Assembly (NCBI GenBank): GCA_937885815.1
Contig: CALABM010000054.1
Span: 1 to 39,597, forward strand
Length of the DNA stretch: 39,597 nt
Source: an uncultured Verrucomicrobiales bacterium
Lineage (GTDB): Bacteria; Verrucomicrobiota; Verrucomicrobiia; Verrucomicrobiales; Akkermansiaceae
Reading direction: 5' to 3'
Position numbers and translations under genes: made by a program. Positions 1 to 8,110 of this stretch are shown in pieces (within the stretch, counting starts at the first letter, position 1; every line of letters starts with the position of its first letter). Under the pieces are notes generated by a model, which saw only the letters and a list, made by a program, of their open reading frames with translations, was not told the DNA's origin and did no database searches.

Positions 1-369
1 GGTGTCGAAGGCTTGCTCGAGGAACCGGGCGCATTCCTGCGCGGTAATGGCGCGCACACGTCTTGTTGCCAATCCCTTGCAGCGTTTCATAAAGCGGCGG
101 GTAAAATAGCGAAAATCCGACTGTGTGCGGCTTCGCCGCTCACGCCGCGCCTCCAGCGCCGCCGCCACAGCTTTCTCAAAACTCACCGTTTTCTCCTGCC
201 GCCGCAGCTCTTCCTCCCCCGCTGCAATACACCGCAGCGCCCGACTTACCCTGCCACGCCCCGCCCTCAGCGCCGCCCCCGCCACCTGCGCAGCTTCCAA
301 TACCTTCACCCCCGATTGCTTCAATACAGCCAACGCCGCCAGATCTTCTTCTGTTATAGTCACGTTCAT
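1..369 (-). CDS. Tyrosine recombinase/integrase, N-terminal part (partial, runs off the left edge)
   Basis: A reading frame open through 123 codons starts at the ATG whose first base is 369 and leaves the window at base 1. An AAAGG Shine-Dalgarno-like sequence lies about 9 bases before the start. The first 80 or so residues are rich in Ala, Glu and Arg and look helical. They are followed by a stretch (SDFRYFTRRFMKRC, then ITAQECARFLEQAF) that resembles the SAM-like core-binding domain at the front of phage-type integrases. The catalytic domain would lie outside the window, so the family call is an inference from the N-terminal fold pattern only. A helical DNA-binding protein of another kind is possible. 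It diverges from the surface protein gene at 559. Confidence 0.55.
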   Translation of the reverse strand, partial: MNVTITEEDLAALAVLKQSGVKVLEAAQVAGAALRAGRGRVSRALRCIAAGEEELRRQEKTVSFEKAVAAALEARRERRSRTQSDFRYFTRRFMKRCKGLATRRVRAITAQECARFLEQAFDT

Positions 370-518
370 GATAACTCGCCTTTCAAAACCGCAAGTCAAG
401 CACAAAGGAAGTAATTATGCAAAAAGAAAACAGCTTTGCCGCGATGTCGCGCAAAAAGGATAGTTACGATTTTTATAGTGGCAAAGTATAAAGTCTTTAG
501 CTATTCTAAAGTGCGGTT

Positions 519-549
519 TTGAAAAGCGTAACCTGTAGGGACTTATAAA
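519..549 (+). promoter_or_regulatory. Candidate promoter of the PEP-CTERM surface protein
   Basis: TTGAAA (519-524) and TATAAA (544-549) are separated by 19 bases, a long spacing. The -10 ends 9 bases before the ATG at 559, so the transcript would have almost no leader. A small inverted repeat, CTTTAG-n5-CTAAAG (495-511), sits just upstream and could be an operator. Both are inferred by eye. Confidence 0.35.
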
Positions 550-558
550 TTTGTAGTT

Positions 559-3500
559 ATGAAATTACATCTACCTCTCACGCTGTTAACTGCCGTTCTG
601 GCAACCTGTATCGCCCTGCCTGCCCAAGCCGTAGAAGCCCCGGAAGGTTACACCACCATTTACCTGAACTCCCCCGGCGCATTGGAACCCTATTCCACGC
701 TTACTGAGGAAGAATACATAGCATTTATCCTGCGTAGGTCACAGGAGTTCTCCCCCACAAACGCCGACTATTGGACATCTTCCACTCCTTTCATCAGTGG
801 GGGGAATGTGTTCTTTGGTTCCAATAGTTCCAACTCACCGGTTGCCCTGAGTTTCAAGGATAGCAAAGGTACAGTTTTCTCCGGGCAAAAAGTGTTGACC
901 TTCGATACTTTGAGCAACCTGACGTTCTCAGCCATTGAAGGATCTGCTATCAGTTTAGCTGACGGTGCCACTTTAACCATCGCCAATGTTGATGATGGGC
1001 AGAGCGAAACAGTAGATGTGCTGTTTAAGGATTTCAACAACGGAGCTATCATTGCTTCCGATGCCGCCGTGACCATCAGCAATAATGGTGACGTTTCCTT
1101 TAGCGGAAACTACGTCTCCGACTACGGCGGCGCTATCTATGCTAACTCTGACGACGTGACCATCAGCAATAATGGTGACGTTTCCTTTAGCGGAAACTAC
1201 GTCTCCAGAAACGGCGGCGCTATCTATGCTTCCTTCGCCGACGTGACCATCAGCAATAATGGTGACGTTTCCTTTAGCGGAAACTACGCCTACGACGGCG
1301 GCATCCACGCCTACGGCGGCGCTATCTATGCTTACTATGGCGACGTGACCATCAGCTATAATGATGCCGTTTCCTTTAGCGGAAACTACGCCAACCTAAG
1401 CGGCGCTATCTATGCTTCCTTCGCCGACGTGACCATCAGCAATAATGGCGATGTTTCCTTTAGCGGAAACTACGCCTCCCGCGACGGCCTCTCCGCCTAC
1501 GGCGGCGCTATCCATGCTAATGAGGGCGACGTGACCATCAATGTGACCATCAGCAATAATGGTGACGTTTCCTTTAGCGAAAACTACGCCTCCACCAACG
1601 GCAAAGGCAACGCCGTCTACGGCGGCGCTATCTATGCTTACTATGCCGCCGTGACCATCAGCAACAATGATGCCGTTTCCTTTAGCGGAAACTACGTCTC
1701 CGGCACATCCTCCGCCTGCGGCGGCGCTATCTATGCTAACTCTGACGACGTGACCATCAGCTATAATGGCGATGTTTCCTTTAGCGGAAACTACACCTCC
1801 GGCAACTACACCTACGGCACCGGCGGCGGCGCTATCTTTGCCGGTGGAGATTTATACATCCAAGGCAATGATAGCGTTTTATTTGAAAAGAACTATGAAC
1901 GAAGTGCTAATTCCTACCGTCTGCGCAGTATCGTCAGCTCCGGTGCAACGAGGCTTTCTGCCAAAACCGGTGGGAATATTACTTTCTATGATTCCGTATA
2001 CTTATCCGGCACCACATATTTCAACAGCGATTACACAGACGCCGACGGCAACACTCAAAGTGCCAAGGGCGACATCATCTTCAGTGGCAAGTATGCTGAG
2101 CAGCATCTGAATGAAATTCTGGCAGCTAATAATGAAGGGCGCACGGCTACCGCTGAAGAAATTCAGAACTCGCAAACCAGTTATATTGGAAGCACCATTT
2201 ATTTGGAAAATGGCACATTGCAGGTAGTAGATGGAGCCAGCCTGAACGGCGGCGGATTACAGGTTATGAGTAGCGCTAAGCTGCTGCTGCGTGATGGAGC
2301 CATGAACCACTCCGGTTTTACATTTAACACCGGAAGCGAGCTGGAAATTCAAGGCATAAACAACATCACGGCTAATTCTTTAACTCTGAATAGTGGTACC
2401 ACTCTGACTGCCAATCTGACTGACACTAACCAGCAACAAGCAGCCCTGAGCCTGAGCGGCAAACTTTACACAACCGGAACACTGACGCTCAACCTGAACG
2501 TGGAAAGCGAGCACGCAACGGGTATGTACCAAATCATCGCTCTTACGGATTCCATGCAGTATGATGTAAGCGGGTGGACGGCTGAGAACATCAGCTTCCA
2601 TGGCAGCGGAGCTGCGGAAGGAGCCGGATTTGGTGATTTGCTGTGGCAGGACGGCGTGCTGTACTATGTAGCCAGCCCCTTATGGAGCAATGCAAGCGGC
2701 AACGGTGTGTGGAGCTGCGAAGATACAAACTGGAACAGCGGTTCAGCATTCCGCGAAGGGCAGGACGTGCTCTTCTCCGACATCGGCGCCGGTACCGTGC
2801 GGTTGTCCGGCGATATTGCACCTGACAGTATCAAGGTCAATAACAGCTCTGACTATCTCTTCACGGCAGCAGAAGGTGGCGGCCGCTTGGTGGGCAGCAC
2901 CGGCATCACCAAACTGGGCAGCGGTAAGCTGACTTTGGCAACCGCCAATGCTCACACCGGCAACACGGAGCTGCTGGGAGGCACGCTCAGCATACAGCAC
3001 AGCACGGCACTGGGTGCCACGGCAGAAGGTCTGGCCGCCCTGATAAGCGCAGAAGGCACAACCGTGACTATCGAAAACGGCAGTCAGGTGGTACTGGCAG
3101 CAGAGGGTAACGACATCGCCGGCGCGGTTGAAATCGCCGAAGGTGCCTCCTTGGAAATGAAAGGCGGTAACTATGCCGCAAGCAGCAACGTGGTTAACGG
3201 TACCCTGCGTTTTGATGGGCTGAAGGCTACAGCAGGCACCCTTACCGGTAGCGGCAGTGTGCAGGTTGAGGATAGCAGCGTGAGCTTCAGCAACTCCTAC
3301 GCCTTCACCGGCGACCTGAGCGTGAACGGTAGTGGTGCTGAGCTTACCCTGACAAAAGGTGGTTACAGAGGGAACGGTACGGTTGAAGTACAAGGCGGCA
3401 AGCTCACGCTGGAAAACCGAGGCAGCATTACCATAAATGAGGGCGGTCAGTTGGCTGCAAGCGATGAGGCCACGATTAAAGCAACCAATGTCAATATTCT

Positions 3501-4065
3501 CGAAGGTGCTACCCTGAGCATAGGCGATGTAAGTGCCGTAATGGAGCTGAGCAGCGATACGTTTGATAGCGATATGGCCGTTTACACCACAACCGCAGAA
3601 GGCTACAACCCTGCCCTTGCCGTGCATACCACTGTGGGTGCAGTACTGGAAACAAACAGCCTGAACCTGTTCGGAGGTTCCGCGCTGGTGGCCAATGGGG
3701 CGCACATCGACCTCTCCGGGGCCTACCTGACCCTCGATACCACAGAAGACGCCAAAATCAATTTGGTGCTCACGCTGGGCGCCAACTACACGCCGGATTC
3801 ACAGGTGGTACTCTTCAGCAACGTAGGAGGTATAGACCTCTTCTACGATGGCTTCTATGCCGATGCGGATGAGGGCATTGTTTACACACTGAATGCCGGG
3901 GACTACTTCACCGGTGAGTGGATTAACGAAAACACCACGCTGACCTACGATACCACCGCCAATGTGGTATACCTGCAAGGCGTCAATAATGTCCCCGAGC
4001 CCACTACGGCGACACTGAGCTTGCTGGCACTGGCTGCTCTGGCTATGCGCCGTAGACGCAAGTAA
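559..4065 (+). CDS. Secreted Pmp-like repeat protein with PEP-CTERM anchor
   Basis: A 1168-residue exported protein. Residues 1-24 form a signal peptide (MKLHLPLTLL, ending AQA before VEAPEG). Residues ~168-430 hold eight repeats of roughly 25-33 residues in which VTISNNGDVSFSGNY is followed by a variable linker and GGAIYA. The FxxN and GGAI pair is the signature of chlamydial polymorphic outer membrane proteins (Pmp). The middle has more beta-helix-like sequence, and around residues 770-820 the pattern LTKLGSGKLTL/GNTELLGGTLSI-like resembles autotransporter-associated beta-strand repeats. The C-terminus is not a beta-barrel but a PEP-CTERM signal: VPEP, a hydrophobic segment, then RRRRK. The protein is therefore probably handled by an exosortase, which is not encoded here. 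A terminator follows directly. Adhesion or a surface-layer role is inference. Confidence 0.85.
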   Translation: MKLHLPLTLLTAVLATCIALPAQAVEAPEGYTTIYLNSPGALEPYSTLTEEEYIAFILRRSQEFSPTNADYWTSSTPFISGGNVFFGSNSSNSPVALSFKDSKGTVFSGQKVLTFDTLSNLTFSAIEGSAISLADGATLTIANVDDGQSETVDVLFKDFNNGAIIASDAAVTISNNGDVSFSGNYVSDYGGAIYANSDDVTISNNGDVSFSGNYVSRNGGAIYASFADVTISNNGDVSFSGNYAYDGGIHAYGGAIYAYYGDVTISYNDAVSFSGNYANLSGAIYASFADVTISNNGDVSFSGNYASRDGLSAYGGAIHANEGDVTINVTISNNGDVSFSENYASTNGKGNAVYGGAIYAYYAAVTISNNDAVSFSGNYVSGTSSACGGAIYANSDDVTISYNGDVSFSGNYTSGNYTYGTGGGAIFAGGDLYIQGNDSVLFEKNYERSANSYRLRSIVSSGATRLSAKTGGNITFYDSVYLSGTTYFNSDYTDADGNTQSAKGDIIFSGKYAEQHLNEILAANNEGRTATAEEIQNSQTSYIGSTIYLENGTLQVVDGASLNGGGLQVMSSAKLLLRDGAMNHSGFTFNTGSELEIQGINNITANSLTLNSGTTLTANLTDTNQQQAALSLSGKLYTTGTLTLNLNVESEHATGMYQIIALTDSMQYDVSGWTAENISFHGSGAAEGAGFGDLLWQDGVLYYVASPLWSNASGNGVWSCEDTNWNSGSAFREGQDVLFSDIGAGTVRLSGDIAPDSIKVNNSSDYLFTAAEGGGRLVGSTGITKLGSGKLTLATANAHTGNTELLGGTLSIQHSTALGATAEGLAALISAEGTTVTIENGSQVVLAAEGNDIAGAVEIAEGASLEMKGGNYAASSNVVNGTLRFDGLKATAGTLTGSGSVQVEDSSVSFSNSYAFTGDLSVNGSGAELTLTKGGYRGNGTVEVQGGKLTLENRGSITINEGGQLAASDEATIKATNVNILEGATLSIGDVSAVMELSSDTFDSDMAVYTTTAEGYNPALAVHTTVGAVLETNSLNLFGGSALVANGAHIDLSGAYLTLDTTEDAKINLVLTLGANYTPDSQVVLFSNVGGIDLFYDGFYADADEGIVYTLNAGDYFTGEWINENTTLTYDTTANVVYLQGVNNVPEPTTATLSLLALAALAMRRRRK
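1060..1850 (+). repeat. Tandem coding repeats of the Pmp-like region
   Basis: About eight near-identical units of 75-100 bases. Each contains a strongly conserved core (GTGACCATCAGC through TTTAGCGGAAACTAC) and a second conserved block (GGCGGCGCTATCTATGC), with variable lengths between them. The segments after GGAIYA come in a few types (NSDD, SFAD, YYGD/YYAA, NEGD) that recur in mixed order, which suggests unit duplication and shuffling. All length changes keep the reading frame. Confidence 0.9.
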
Positions 4066-4086
4066 ACAAAAAACTCACACCAATCA

Positions 4087-4122
4087 AAAGCCGCTGTCCA
4101 TCCGTTGGGCAGCGGCTTTTTT
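4087..4122 (+). terminator. Rho-independent terminator after the surface protein
   Basis: AAAAGCCGCTG and CAGCGGCTTTTT form a strong GC-rich stem around a short loop, with a run of T on the + side. It lies 21 bases after the stop codon. Confidence 0.85.
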
Positions 4123-4151
4123 GCGGATATGAAAGCGCGGGGATTTTGAGT

Positions 4152-4180
4152 TTGACTGATACAGCTCTGCGTGTTATGAT
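4152..4180 (+). promoter_or_regulatory. Promoter of psd, near-leaderless
   Basis: TTGACT (4152-4157), a 17-base spacer and TATGAT (4175-4180). The ATG follows after only 6 bases, so a start point about 7 bases past the -10 would fall on the start codon. Confidence 0.7.
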
Positions 4181-4186
4181 AGCCCC

Positions 4187-5086
4187 ATGAGCAGCGAAGG
4201 CATCACGTTTTACAATCGTTACACTGGGCAGATGGAGCAGGAAAAGGTGCTGGGTGAAAAATCCCTGCGCTGGGTGTACGGCACCACTCTGGGGCAAGTG
4301 AGCCTGCATGTGCTGGTGAAGCGAGCCTTTTTCTCACGCCTGTTGGGCGCCATGAAGAATTCCCCGAGCTCTGCGAAGTCCCTGCCGGATTTCGTGCGCG
4401 AGTATAACATTAATATGGATGAAGCCGCGCAGCCGCTGGAGGAGTACAAGTGCTTCAATGATTTCTTTTACCGCAAGCTGAAGCCCGGTGCACGCCCCAT
4501 TTGTGAGGGTAACACGGTGGCACTGCCGGCAGATGGTCGCCACAGCGGCTGGCAGAATGCCGCGGAGATGACCGGTGCTTTCGTGAAGGGGCAGAAGTTT
4601 GACCTGCCTGCCCTGCTGGGCAGCCCTGAGCTGGCAGAAAAATACGCACAGGGTGCCGTGGTGCTCAGCCGCCTGTGCCCAGTGGACTACCACCGCTTCC
4701 ACTTTGTGACTGAGGGTACCCCTGAGGCGCCCGTACGCATACCGGGGCCGCTCGCCAGTGTGAGCCCGTACTGCCTGCGCCGCAAGCTTTCATGGCTGTG
4801 GACGAATAAGCGTGAGCTCACGGTGCTGCACACACCGCACATGGGCGATGTGCTGCACCTCGCTGTGGGTGCCACGGGTGTGGGTGCCATCTTCCAGACC
4901 TACGAGGCCGGCAAGCCCGTACAAAAGGGTGATGAGCAGGGCTACTTCGCCTTCGGTGGCTCCACGGTGATGACCTTCTTTGAGCCGGGCCGTGTGCAGC
5001 TGGCAGAAGATTTGGTGCAGAATACCGAGCGCTGTGTGGAGACATTTGCCCGCCAAGGTGACGTGCTGGGGAATATCGTGAGCTGA
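4187..5086 (+). CDS. psd: Phosphatidylserine decarboxylase proenzyme
   Basis: This 299-residue enzyme converts phosphatidylserine to phosphatidylethanolamine at the inner membrane. The sequence shows family hallmarks in order: FNDFFYRKLKPGARP (~residues 89-103), the ALPADGR segment, VVLSRLCPVDYHRFH (~159-173), and FGGSTV near the end. Ser259 in GGST is where the chain would cleave itself to give the pyruvoyl cofactor and a short alpha subunit of about 41 residues. Length fits the family. The gene has its own promoter, with the ATG 6 bases after the -10, and no Shine-Dalgarno sequence. It stands between a terminator and the ychF promoter, so it is probably transcribed alone or with ychF by read-through. 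Confidence 0.93.
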   Translation: MSSEGITFYNRYTGQMEQEKVLGEKSLRWVYGTTLGQVSLHVLVKRAFFSRLLGAMKNSPSSAKSLPDFVREYNINMDEAAQPLEEYKCFNDFFYRKLKPGARPICEGNTVALPADGRHSGWQNAAEMTGAFVKGQKFDLPALLGSPELAEKYAQGAVVLSRLCPVDYHRFHFVTEGTPEAPVRIPGPLASVSPYCLRRKLSWLWTNKRELTVLHTPHMGDVLHLAVGATGVGAIFQTYEAGKPVQKGDEQGYFAFGGSTVMTFFEPGRVQLAEDLVQNTERCVETFARQGDVLGNIVS

Positions 5087-5136
5087 TTCCCGCCCTGCCC
5101 ATTGGGCAGCCTTCGGAGCGCGCCTGCATTTTGGGA

Positions 5137-5165
5137 TTGACTTATATGGGCTAATAGGCTATATT
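5137..5165 (+). promoter_or_regulatory. Promoter of ychF
   Basis: TTGACT (5137-5142), a 17-base spacer and TATATT (5160-5165). The ATG at 5176 lies 10 bases after the -10 box, so the expected leader is only about 3-4 bases. Confidence 0.65.
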
Positions 5166-5175
5166 CCCCGGCGTT

Positions 5176-6297
5176 ATGTTACAGGCAGGTATTGTAGGAC
5201 TTCCGAATGTAGGCAAATCGACCCTTTTCAACGCAGTAACGCGCTCCCGCAAGGCGGAGGCCGCGAACTATCCCTTCTGCACGATTGACCCGAATGTGGG
5301 TGTCGTGGAGGTGCCGGATGAGCGTCTGCAGGTGCTTGCCGAGATGAGCAAGACGGAGAAGATTGTGCCGGCTGCGATTGAGTTTGTGGATATTGCCGGC
5401 CTCGTGAAGGGTGCCGCTGAGGGCGCAGGCCTGGGTAACAAGTTCCTTTCCAACATCCGCGAGACGGACGCCATCGTGCAGGTGGTGCGCTGCTTCGAGA
5501 ATGATGACATCATTCATGAGCTGGGTTCCGTGGATCCCGTGCGCGACATCGAAATCATTAACTCCGAGCTGATTCTGGCTGACCTTGCCGCCATGGAGAA
5601 GCGCAAGGACAGCCGCGTGAAGAAGGCCCGCGGTGGTGATAAGGAAGCTAAGGCTGAGGTGGAGCTCATTGAGAAGCTTCTGCCCCACTTGGACGCCGGT
5701 AAGCCCGCCATCACGCTGGAGGTGAGCGATGACGAACGCAAGCTGATGAAGGAGTTCTTCCTGCTTTCCAACAAGAAGAGCATTTTCGCCTGCAACGTGA
5801 GCGAGGATGAGCTGGCAGACGCCGTGAAGAATCCGGATGCCCACCCGTATGTGTCCGCCGTGCGTAAGTATGTGGCTGAGCACCATGATGCCGAGGCAAT
5901 CGTGATTTCCGCCCGAATCGAAGAAGAGCTTTCCGAGCTGCCGAAGGAAGAAGCCACCATGTTCCTGAATGATTTGGGCGTGGAGGATTCCGGCGTGAGC
6001 GATCTCATCCGCGCGGTGTATCACCTGCTGGGTCTGCGCACCTATCTCACCACCGGTGTGAAGGAAACCCGCGCATGGACGATTCATGCCGGTGACAAGG
6101 CTCCCGCAGCCGCCGGTGTGATTCACACGGACTTTGAGCGTGGCTTCATCGCCGCTCAGGTGGTGGCTTATGATGACCTTGTGGCCTGTGGCTCCATGGC
6201 TAAGGCAAAAGAGCAGGCCAAGCTCCGCATTGAAGGCAAGGATTATGTGATGCAGGACGGCGACGTGGTGGAGTTCCGCTTCAACGTTTCCAAGTAA
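5176..6297 (+). CDS. ychF: Redox-regulated ATPase YchF (Obg-related)
   Basis: A 373-residue P-loop protein of the Obg family that binds ATP in preference to GTP and associates with ribosomes. Residues 8-16 (GLPNVGKST) are the G1 P-loop. DIAGLVKGAAEGAGLGNKFL is the G3 region and following switch. The usual NKxD base-recognition motif is replaced by NVSE, the known reason for ATP preference in this family. The C-terminal TGS domain is clear (LRTYLTTGVKETRAWTI through VMQDGDVVEFRFNV). Length is close to the usual 363 residues. The start is supported by the promoter and by the P-loop lying at the very N-terminus. A strong terminator follows. Confidence 0.96.
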   Translation: MLQAGIVGLPNVGKSTLFNAVTRSRKAEAANYPFCTIDPNVGVVEVPDERLQVLAEMSKTEKIVPAAIEFVDIAGLVKGAAEGAGLGNKFLSNIRETDAIVQVVRCFENDDIIHELGSVDPVRDIEIINSELILADLAAMEKRKDSRVKKARGGDKEAKAEVELIEKLLPHLDAGKPAITLEVSDDERKLMKEFFLLSNKKSIFACNVSEDELADAVKNPDAHPYVSAVRKYVAEHHDAEAIVISARIEEELSELPKEEATMFLNDLGVEDSGVSDLIRAVYHLLGLRTYLTTGVKETRAWTIHAGDKAPAAAGVIHTDFERGFIAAQVVAYDDLVACGSMAKAKEQAKLRIEGKDYVMQDGDVVEFRFNVSK

Positions 6298-6322
6298 GAC
6301 ATCTCATTAAGAAACAAGTTTC

Positions 6323-6369
6323 AACCGGCAGAGCCCCCTCAGAGATGAGGCCTCTGCCGGTTCTTTTTT
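6323..6369 (+). terminator. Rho-independent terminator after ychF
   Basis: AACCGGCAGAG (6323-6333) pairs with CTCTGCCGGTT (6352-6362), followed by a T-rich run to 6369. It lies about 25 bases after the ychF stop. Confidence 0.85.
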
Positions 6370-6431
6370 CTGCGGATGGAGGGAGAGAGCGCGGAAAAAT
6401 CACTTTTCTTCAGGCGGGAGCTGTGTTCTGC

Positions 6432-6460
6432 TTGCCAGAAGCGGGGAAATATGCTAGTAT
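6432..6460 (+). promoter_or_regulatory. Promoter of lpxB that decides its start
   Basis: TTGCCA (6432-6437), a 17-base spacer and TAGTAT (6455-6460). The -10 box covers the upstream in-frame ATG at 6459, which leaves the ATG at 6468, 7 bases downstream, as the likely start of a near-leaderless message. Confidence 0.6.
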
Positions 6461-6467
6461 GCGAGGC

Positions 6468-7583
6468 ATGAAGCTGTTTATGATAGCAGGAGAGAAGAGC
6501 GGCGACAAGCAGGGAGCGCTGCTCATTCAGGAACTTTTGCGCCGTAACCCTGACATCGAGATTGTGGGCTTGGGTGGCAGCCGTATGCATGCGCTGGCAC
6601 CGGGTGTGGAGGACTGGGCCGAACAGGCAGCCGTCATCGGCATCGTGGAAGTGCTGCGCCATGCTCGCTTTTTCATGACTCGCCTTAACGATATGGCGGA
6701 TAGAATTGCCGAGGAGCAGCCCGAGGGCCTCATCCTCATCGATTACCCCGGCTTCAACCAGCGCTTGGCCGAGCGTGTGCATAAGCGCTCCCCCAAGACG
6801 AAGATAGCTTGGTTCATTGCTCCGATGGTGTGGGCCTGGCACAAGAGCCGCGTGCCAAAGCTCGCCCGGGTTCTGGATTTGATGATGTGCACCTTCCCCT
6901 TCGAGAAGCCTCTGTTTGAAAAGGCAGGGCTGCGCACGGAGTTTGTGGGGCATCCGCTGGTGGATGATATTCTGGAAAAGCGCCAGACGAACGTGCGCGA
7001 GAAAGGTCTCATCGGCCTCTTCCCCGGCAGCCGTATGCGCGAGATTGAGCGCCACTTCCCGGTGTTTTTGGATGTGGTTAAGAAGCTGCGCACCGTGCAC
7101 CCGGAGTGGAGATTCGAGACTTCAGCCAGCACCGAAAAGCTCGCCGGCATCATGCGCAGCATGGCGGAGAAAGCCGGAGTGGCGGCAGACGTCATCAACA
7201 TTTGCCCGGGCAGTTACCACGGCCTGATGGATCGCGCCGAGGCTGCGCTTGTGACCTCCGGCACGGCCACGCTGGAAGCCGCTCTGCATGAGCTGCCCTT
7301 CGCGCTCGTGTACAAGGTGGCGTGGGGCACGTACATGATTGGCCGCATGATTCTGACCATCAAATACATAGGCATGGTGAACATCCTCATTGATAAGCCT
7401 GTGACACGCGAACTCATCCAGCAGGATTTCAACGTGGAGAACTGCATCAGCGAACTGGAGAAACTCACCACTCCTGAAACACGCGCTGAAGTGCTTGCCG
7501 GCATGAAAGAATCCATGGACAAGTTAGGCCATGGTGGAGCAGCCGCTAAGGCGGCAGATGCTGTTCTCTCGCTCTTCAACTGA
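6468..7583 (+). CDS. lpxB: Lipid-A-disaccharide synthase
   Basis: LpxB (371 residues from this start) joins UDP-2,3-diacylglucosamine and lipid X to form the lipid A disaccharide at the inner face of the membrane. Family motifs appear in order: AGEKSGDKQGALL at the N-terminus, GLGGSRM, DYPGFNQRLA, IAPMVWAWHKSR, FPFEKPLFEKAGL followed by FVGHPLVDD, LFPGSRMREIERHFP, and VTSGTATLEAAL. The frame stays open upstream to 6345, but that start lies inside the ychF terminator, and the ATG at 6459 lies inside the -10 box. The ATG at 6468 is therefore preferred. The gene shows the organism makes an outer membrane with lipid A. Other lpx genes are not in the window. Confidence 0.95.
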   Translation: MKLFMIAGEKSGDKQGALLIQELLRRNPDIEIVGLGGSRMHALAPGVEDWAEQAAVIGIVEVLRHARFFMTRLNDMADRIAEEQPEGLILIDYPGFNQRLAERVHKRSPKTKIAWFIAPMVWAWHKSRVPKLARVLDLMMCTFPFEKPLFEKAGLRTEFVGHPLVDDILEKRQTNVREKGLIGLFPGSRMREIERHFPVFLDVVKKLRTVHPEWRFETSASTEKLAGIMRSMAEKAGVAADVINICPGSYHGLMDRAEAALVTSGTATLEAALHELPFALVYKVAWGTYMIGRMILTIKYIGMVNILIDKPVTRELIQQDFNVENCISELEKLTTPETRAEVLAGMKESMDKLGHGGAAAKAADAVLSLFN

Positions 7584-7602
7584 TTATCAGATTTATACAC
7601 AG

Positions 7603-7645
7603 CATCCCCGCGCCGCCACATGATGGCAGCGCGGGGATGTTATTG
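7603..7645 (+). terminator. Rho-independent terminator after lpxB
   Basis: CATCCCCGCGC (7603-7613) pairs with GCGCGGGGATG (7629-7639), an 11-base-pair stem, followed by TTATTGTTA. It lies 20 bases after the lpxB stop. Confidence 0.75.
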
Positions 7646-7767
7646 TTATAAGCAAGCTAATTTTTAGCATAGTTAGGTTGCGGCCGTGATACATATCTGG
7701 CATATTACAGGCACCGGCGGGAGCCTGACTACCCCACCGCAGATACACACCAAATTAAAACAAAACC

Positions 7768-8037
7768 ATGACACAGCGCAACATCACTCGGTACACCTAC
7801 GAGACGACGTCCTTCCAGGGATGGCGCCTGAGTATCTGCCGCAAATGGAACCAGTTCACCAAGTACTTCTCCGATCGCCAGTACGGCAGCGAAGAAGCTG
7901 CCTTCAAGGCCGCCATTGAGATGAGAGACCGTATCTTCGAAGCCCTGCACCAGACCCCCGATGACCCACGGGGCGTTTTTGAACGCTTCAAGAACGGAAC
8001 AGAAGAACAGCCTGCACAACTGCAGACTACAAAATAA
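7768..8037 (+). CDS. Small protein with an AP2-like DNA-binding domain
   Basis: An 89-residue soluble protein. Residues ~14-58 (TTSFQGWRLSICRKWNQF, then KYFSDRQYGSEEAAFKAAIEMRD) follow the AP2/ERF-like pattern of bacteria and phages: a GW-R-I strand, an aromatic-F-S-D strand, then YG-EEA-AA and a helix. In phages and mobile elements this domain usually recognises DNA, often next to HNH endonucleases or integrases. Here it stands alone, with an acidic, Gln-rich tail. There is no clear promoter or Shine-Dalgarno sequence. It converges on the phage-type gene at 8111, so both may belong to one old insertion. The domain call is by pattern only. Confidence 0.55.
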   Translation: MTQRNITRYTYETTSFQGWRLSICRKWNQFTKYFSDRQYGSEEAAFKAAIEMRDRIFEALHQTPDDPRGVFERFKNGTEEQPAQLQTTK

Positions 8038-8067
8038 GGAGCAAGACAGGAGAAGATTGGTAAGTAC

Positions 8068-8099
8068 AGCCGCTGCCGGGCGCACTCCCGGCAGCGGCT
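8068..8099. terminator. Hairpin between two convergent genes
   Basis: AGCCGCTGCCGGG and CCCGGCAGCGGCT form a perfect 13-base-pair stem with a 6-base loop. It lies between the stops of the AP2-like gene and the phage-type gene. Neither side has a strong T run, so termination is likely but weaker than at the other sites. Confidence 0.55.
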
Positions 8100-8110
8100 T
8101 GTAACATTTC

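Noticed and set aside
1060..1850. Regular repeats that could be taken for a CRISPR array
   Set aside because: The repeats are in frame within one long secreted protein, the spacing varies and the conserved cores encode the Pmp-type motifs. No cas genes are near.
2743..3705. A 320-codon minus-strand frame inside the surface protein gene
   Set aside because: It is antisense to the beta-strand repeat region and has a Cys/His/Gln-rich composition with no motif.
5179..6126. A 315-codon minus-strand frame inside ychF
   Set aside because: The YchF protein on the plus strand has complete P-loop and TGS motifs. The antisense product is His- and Leu-rich without any domain.
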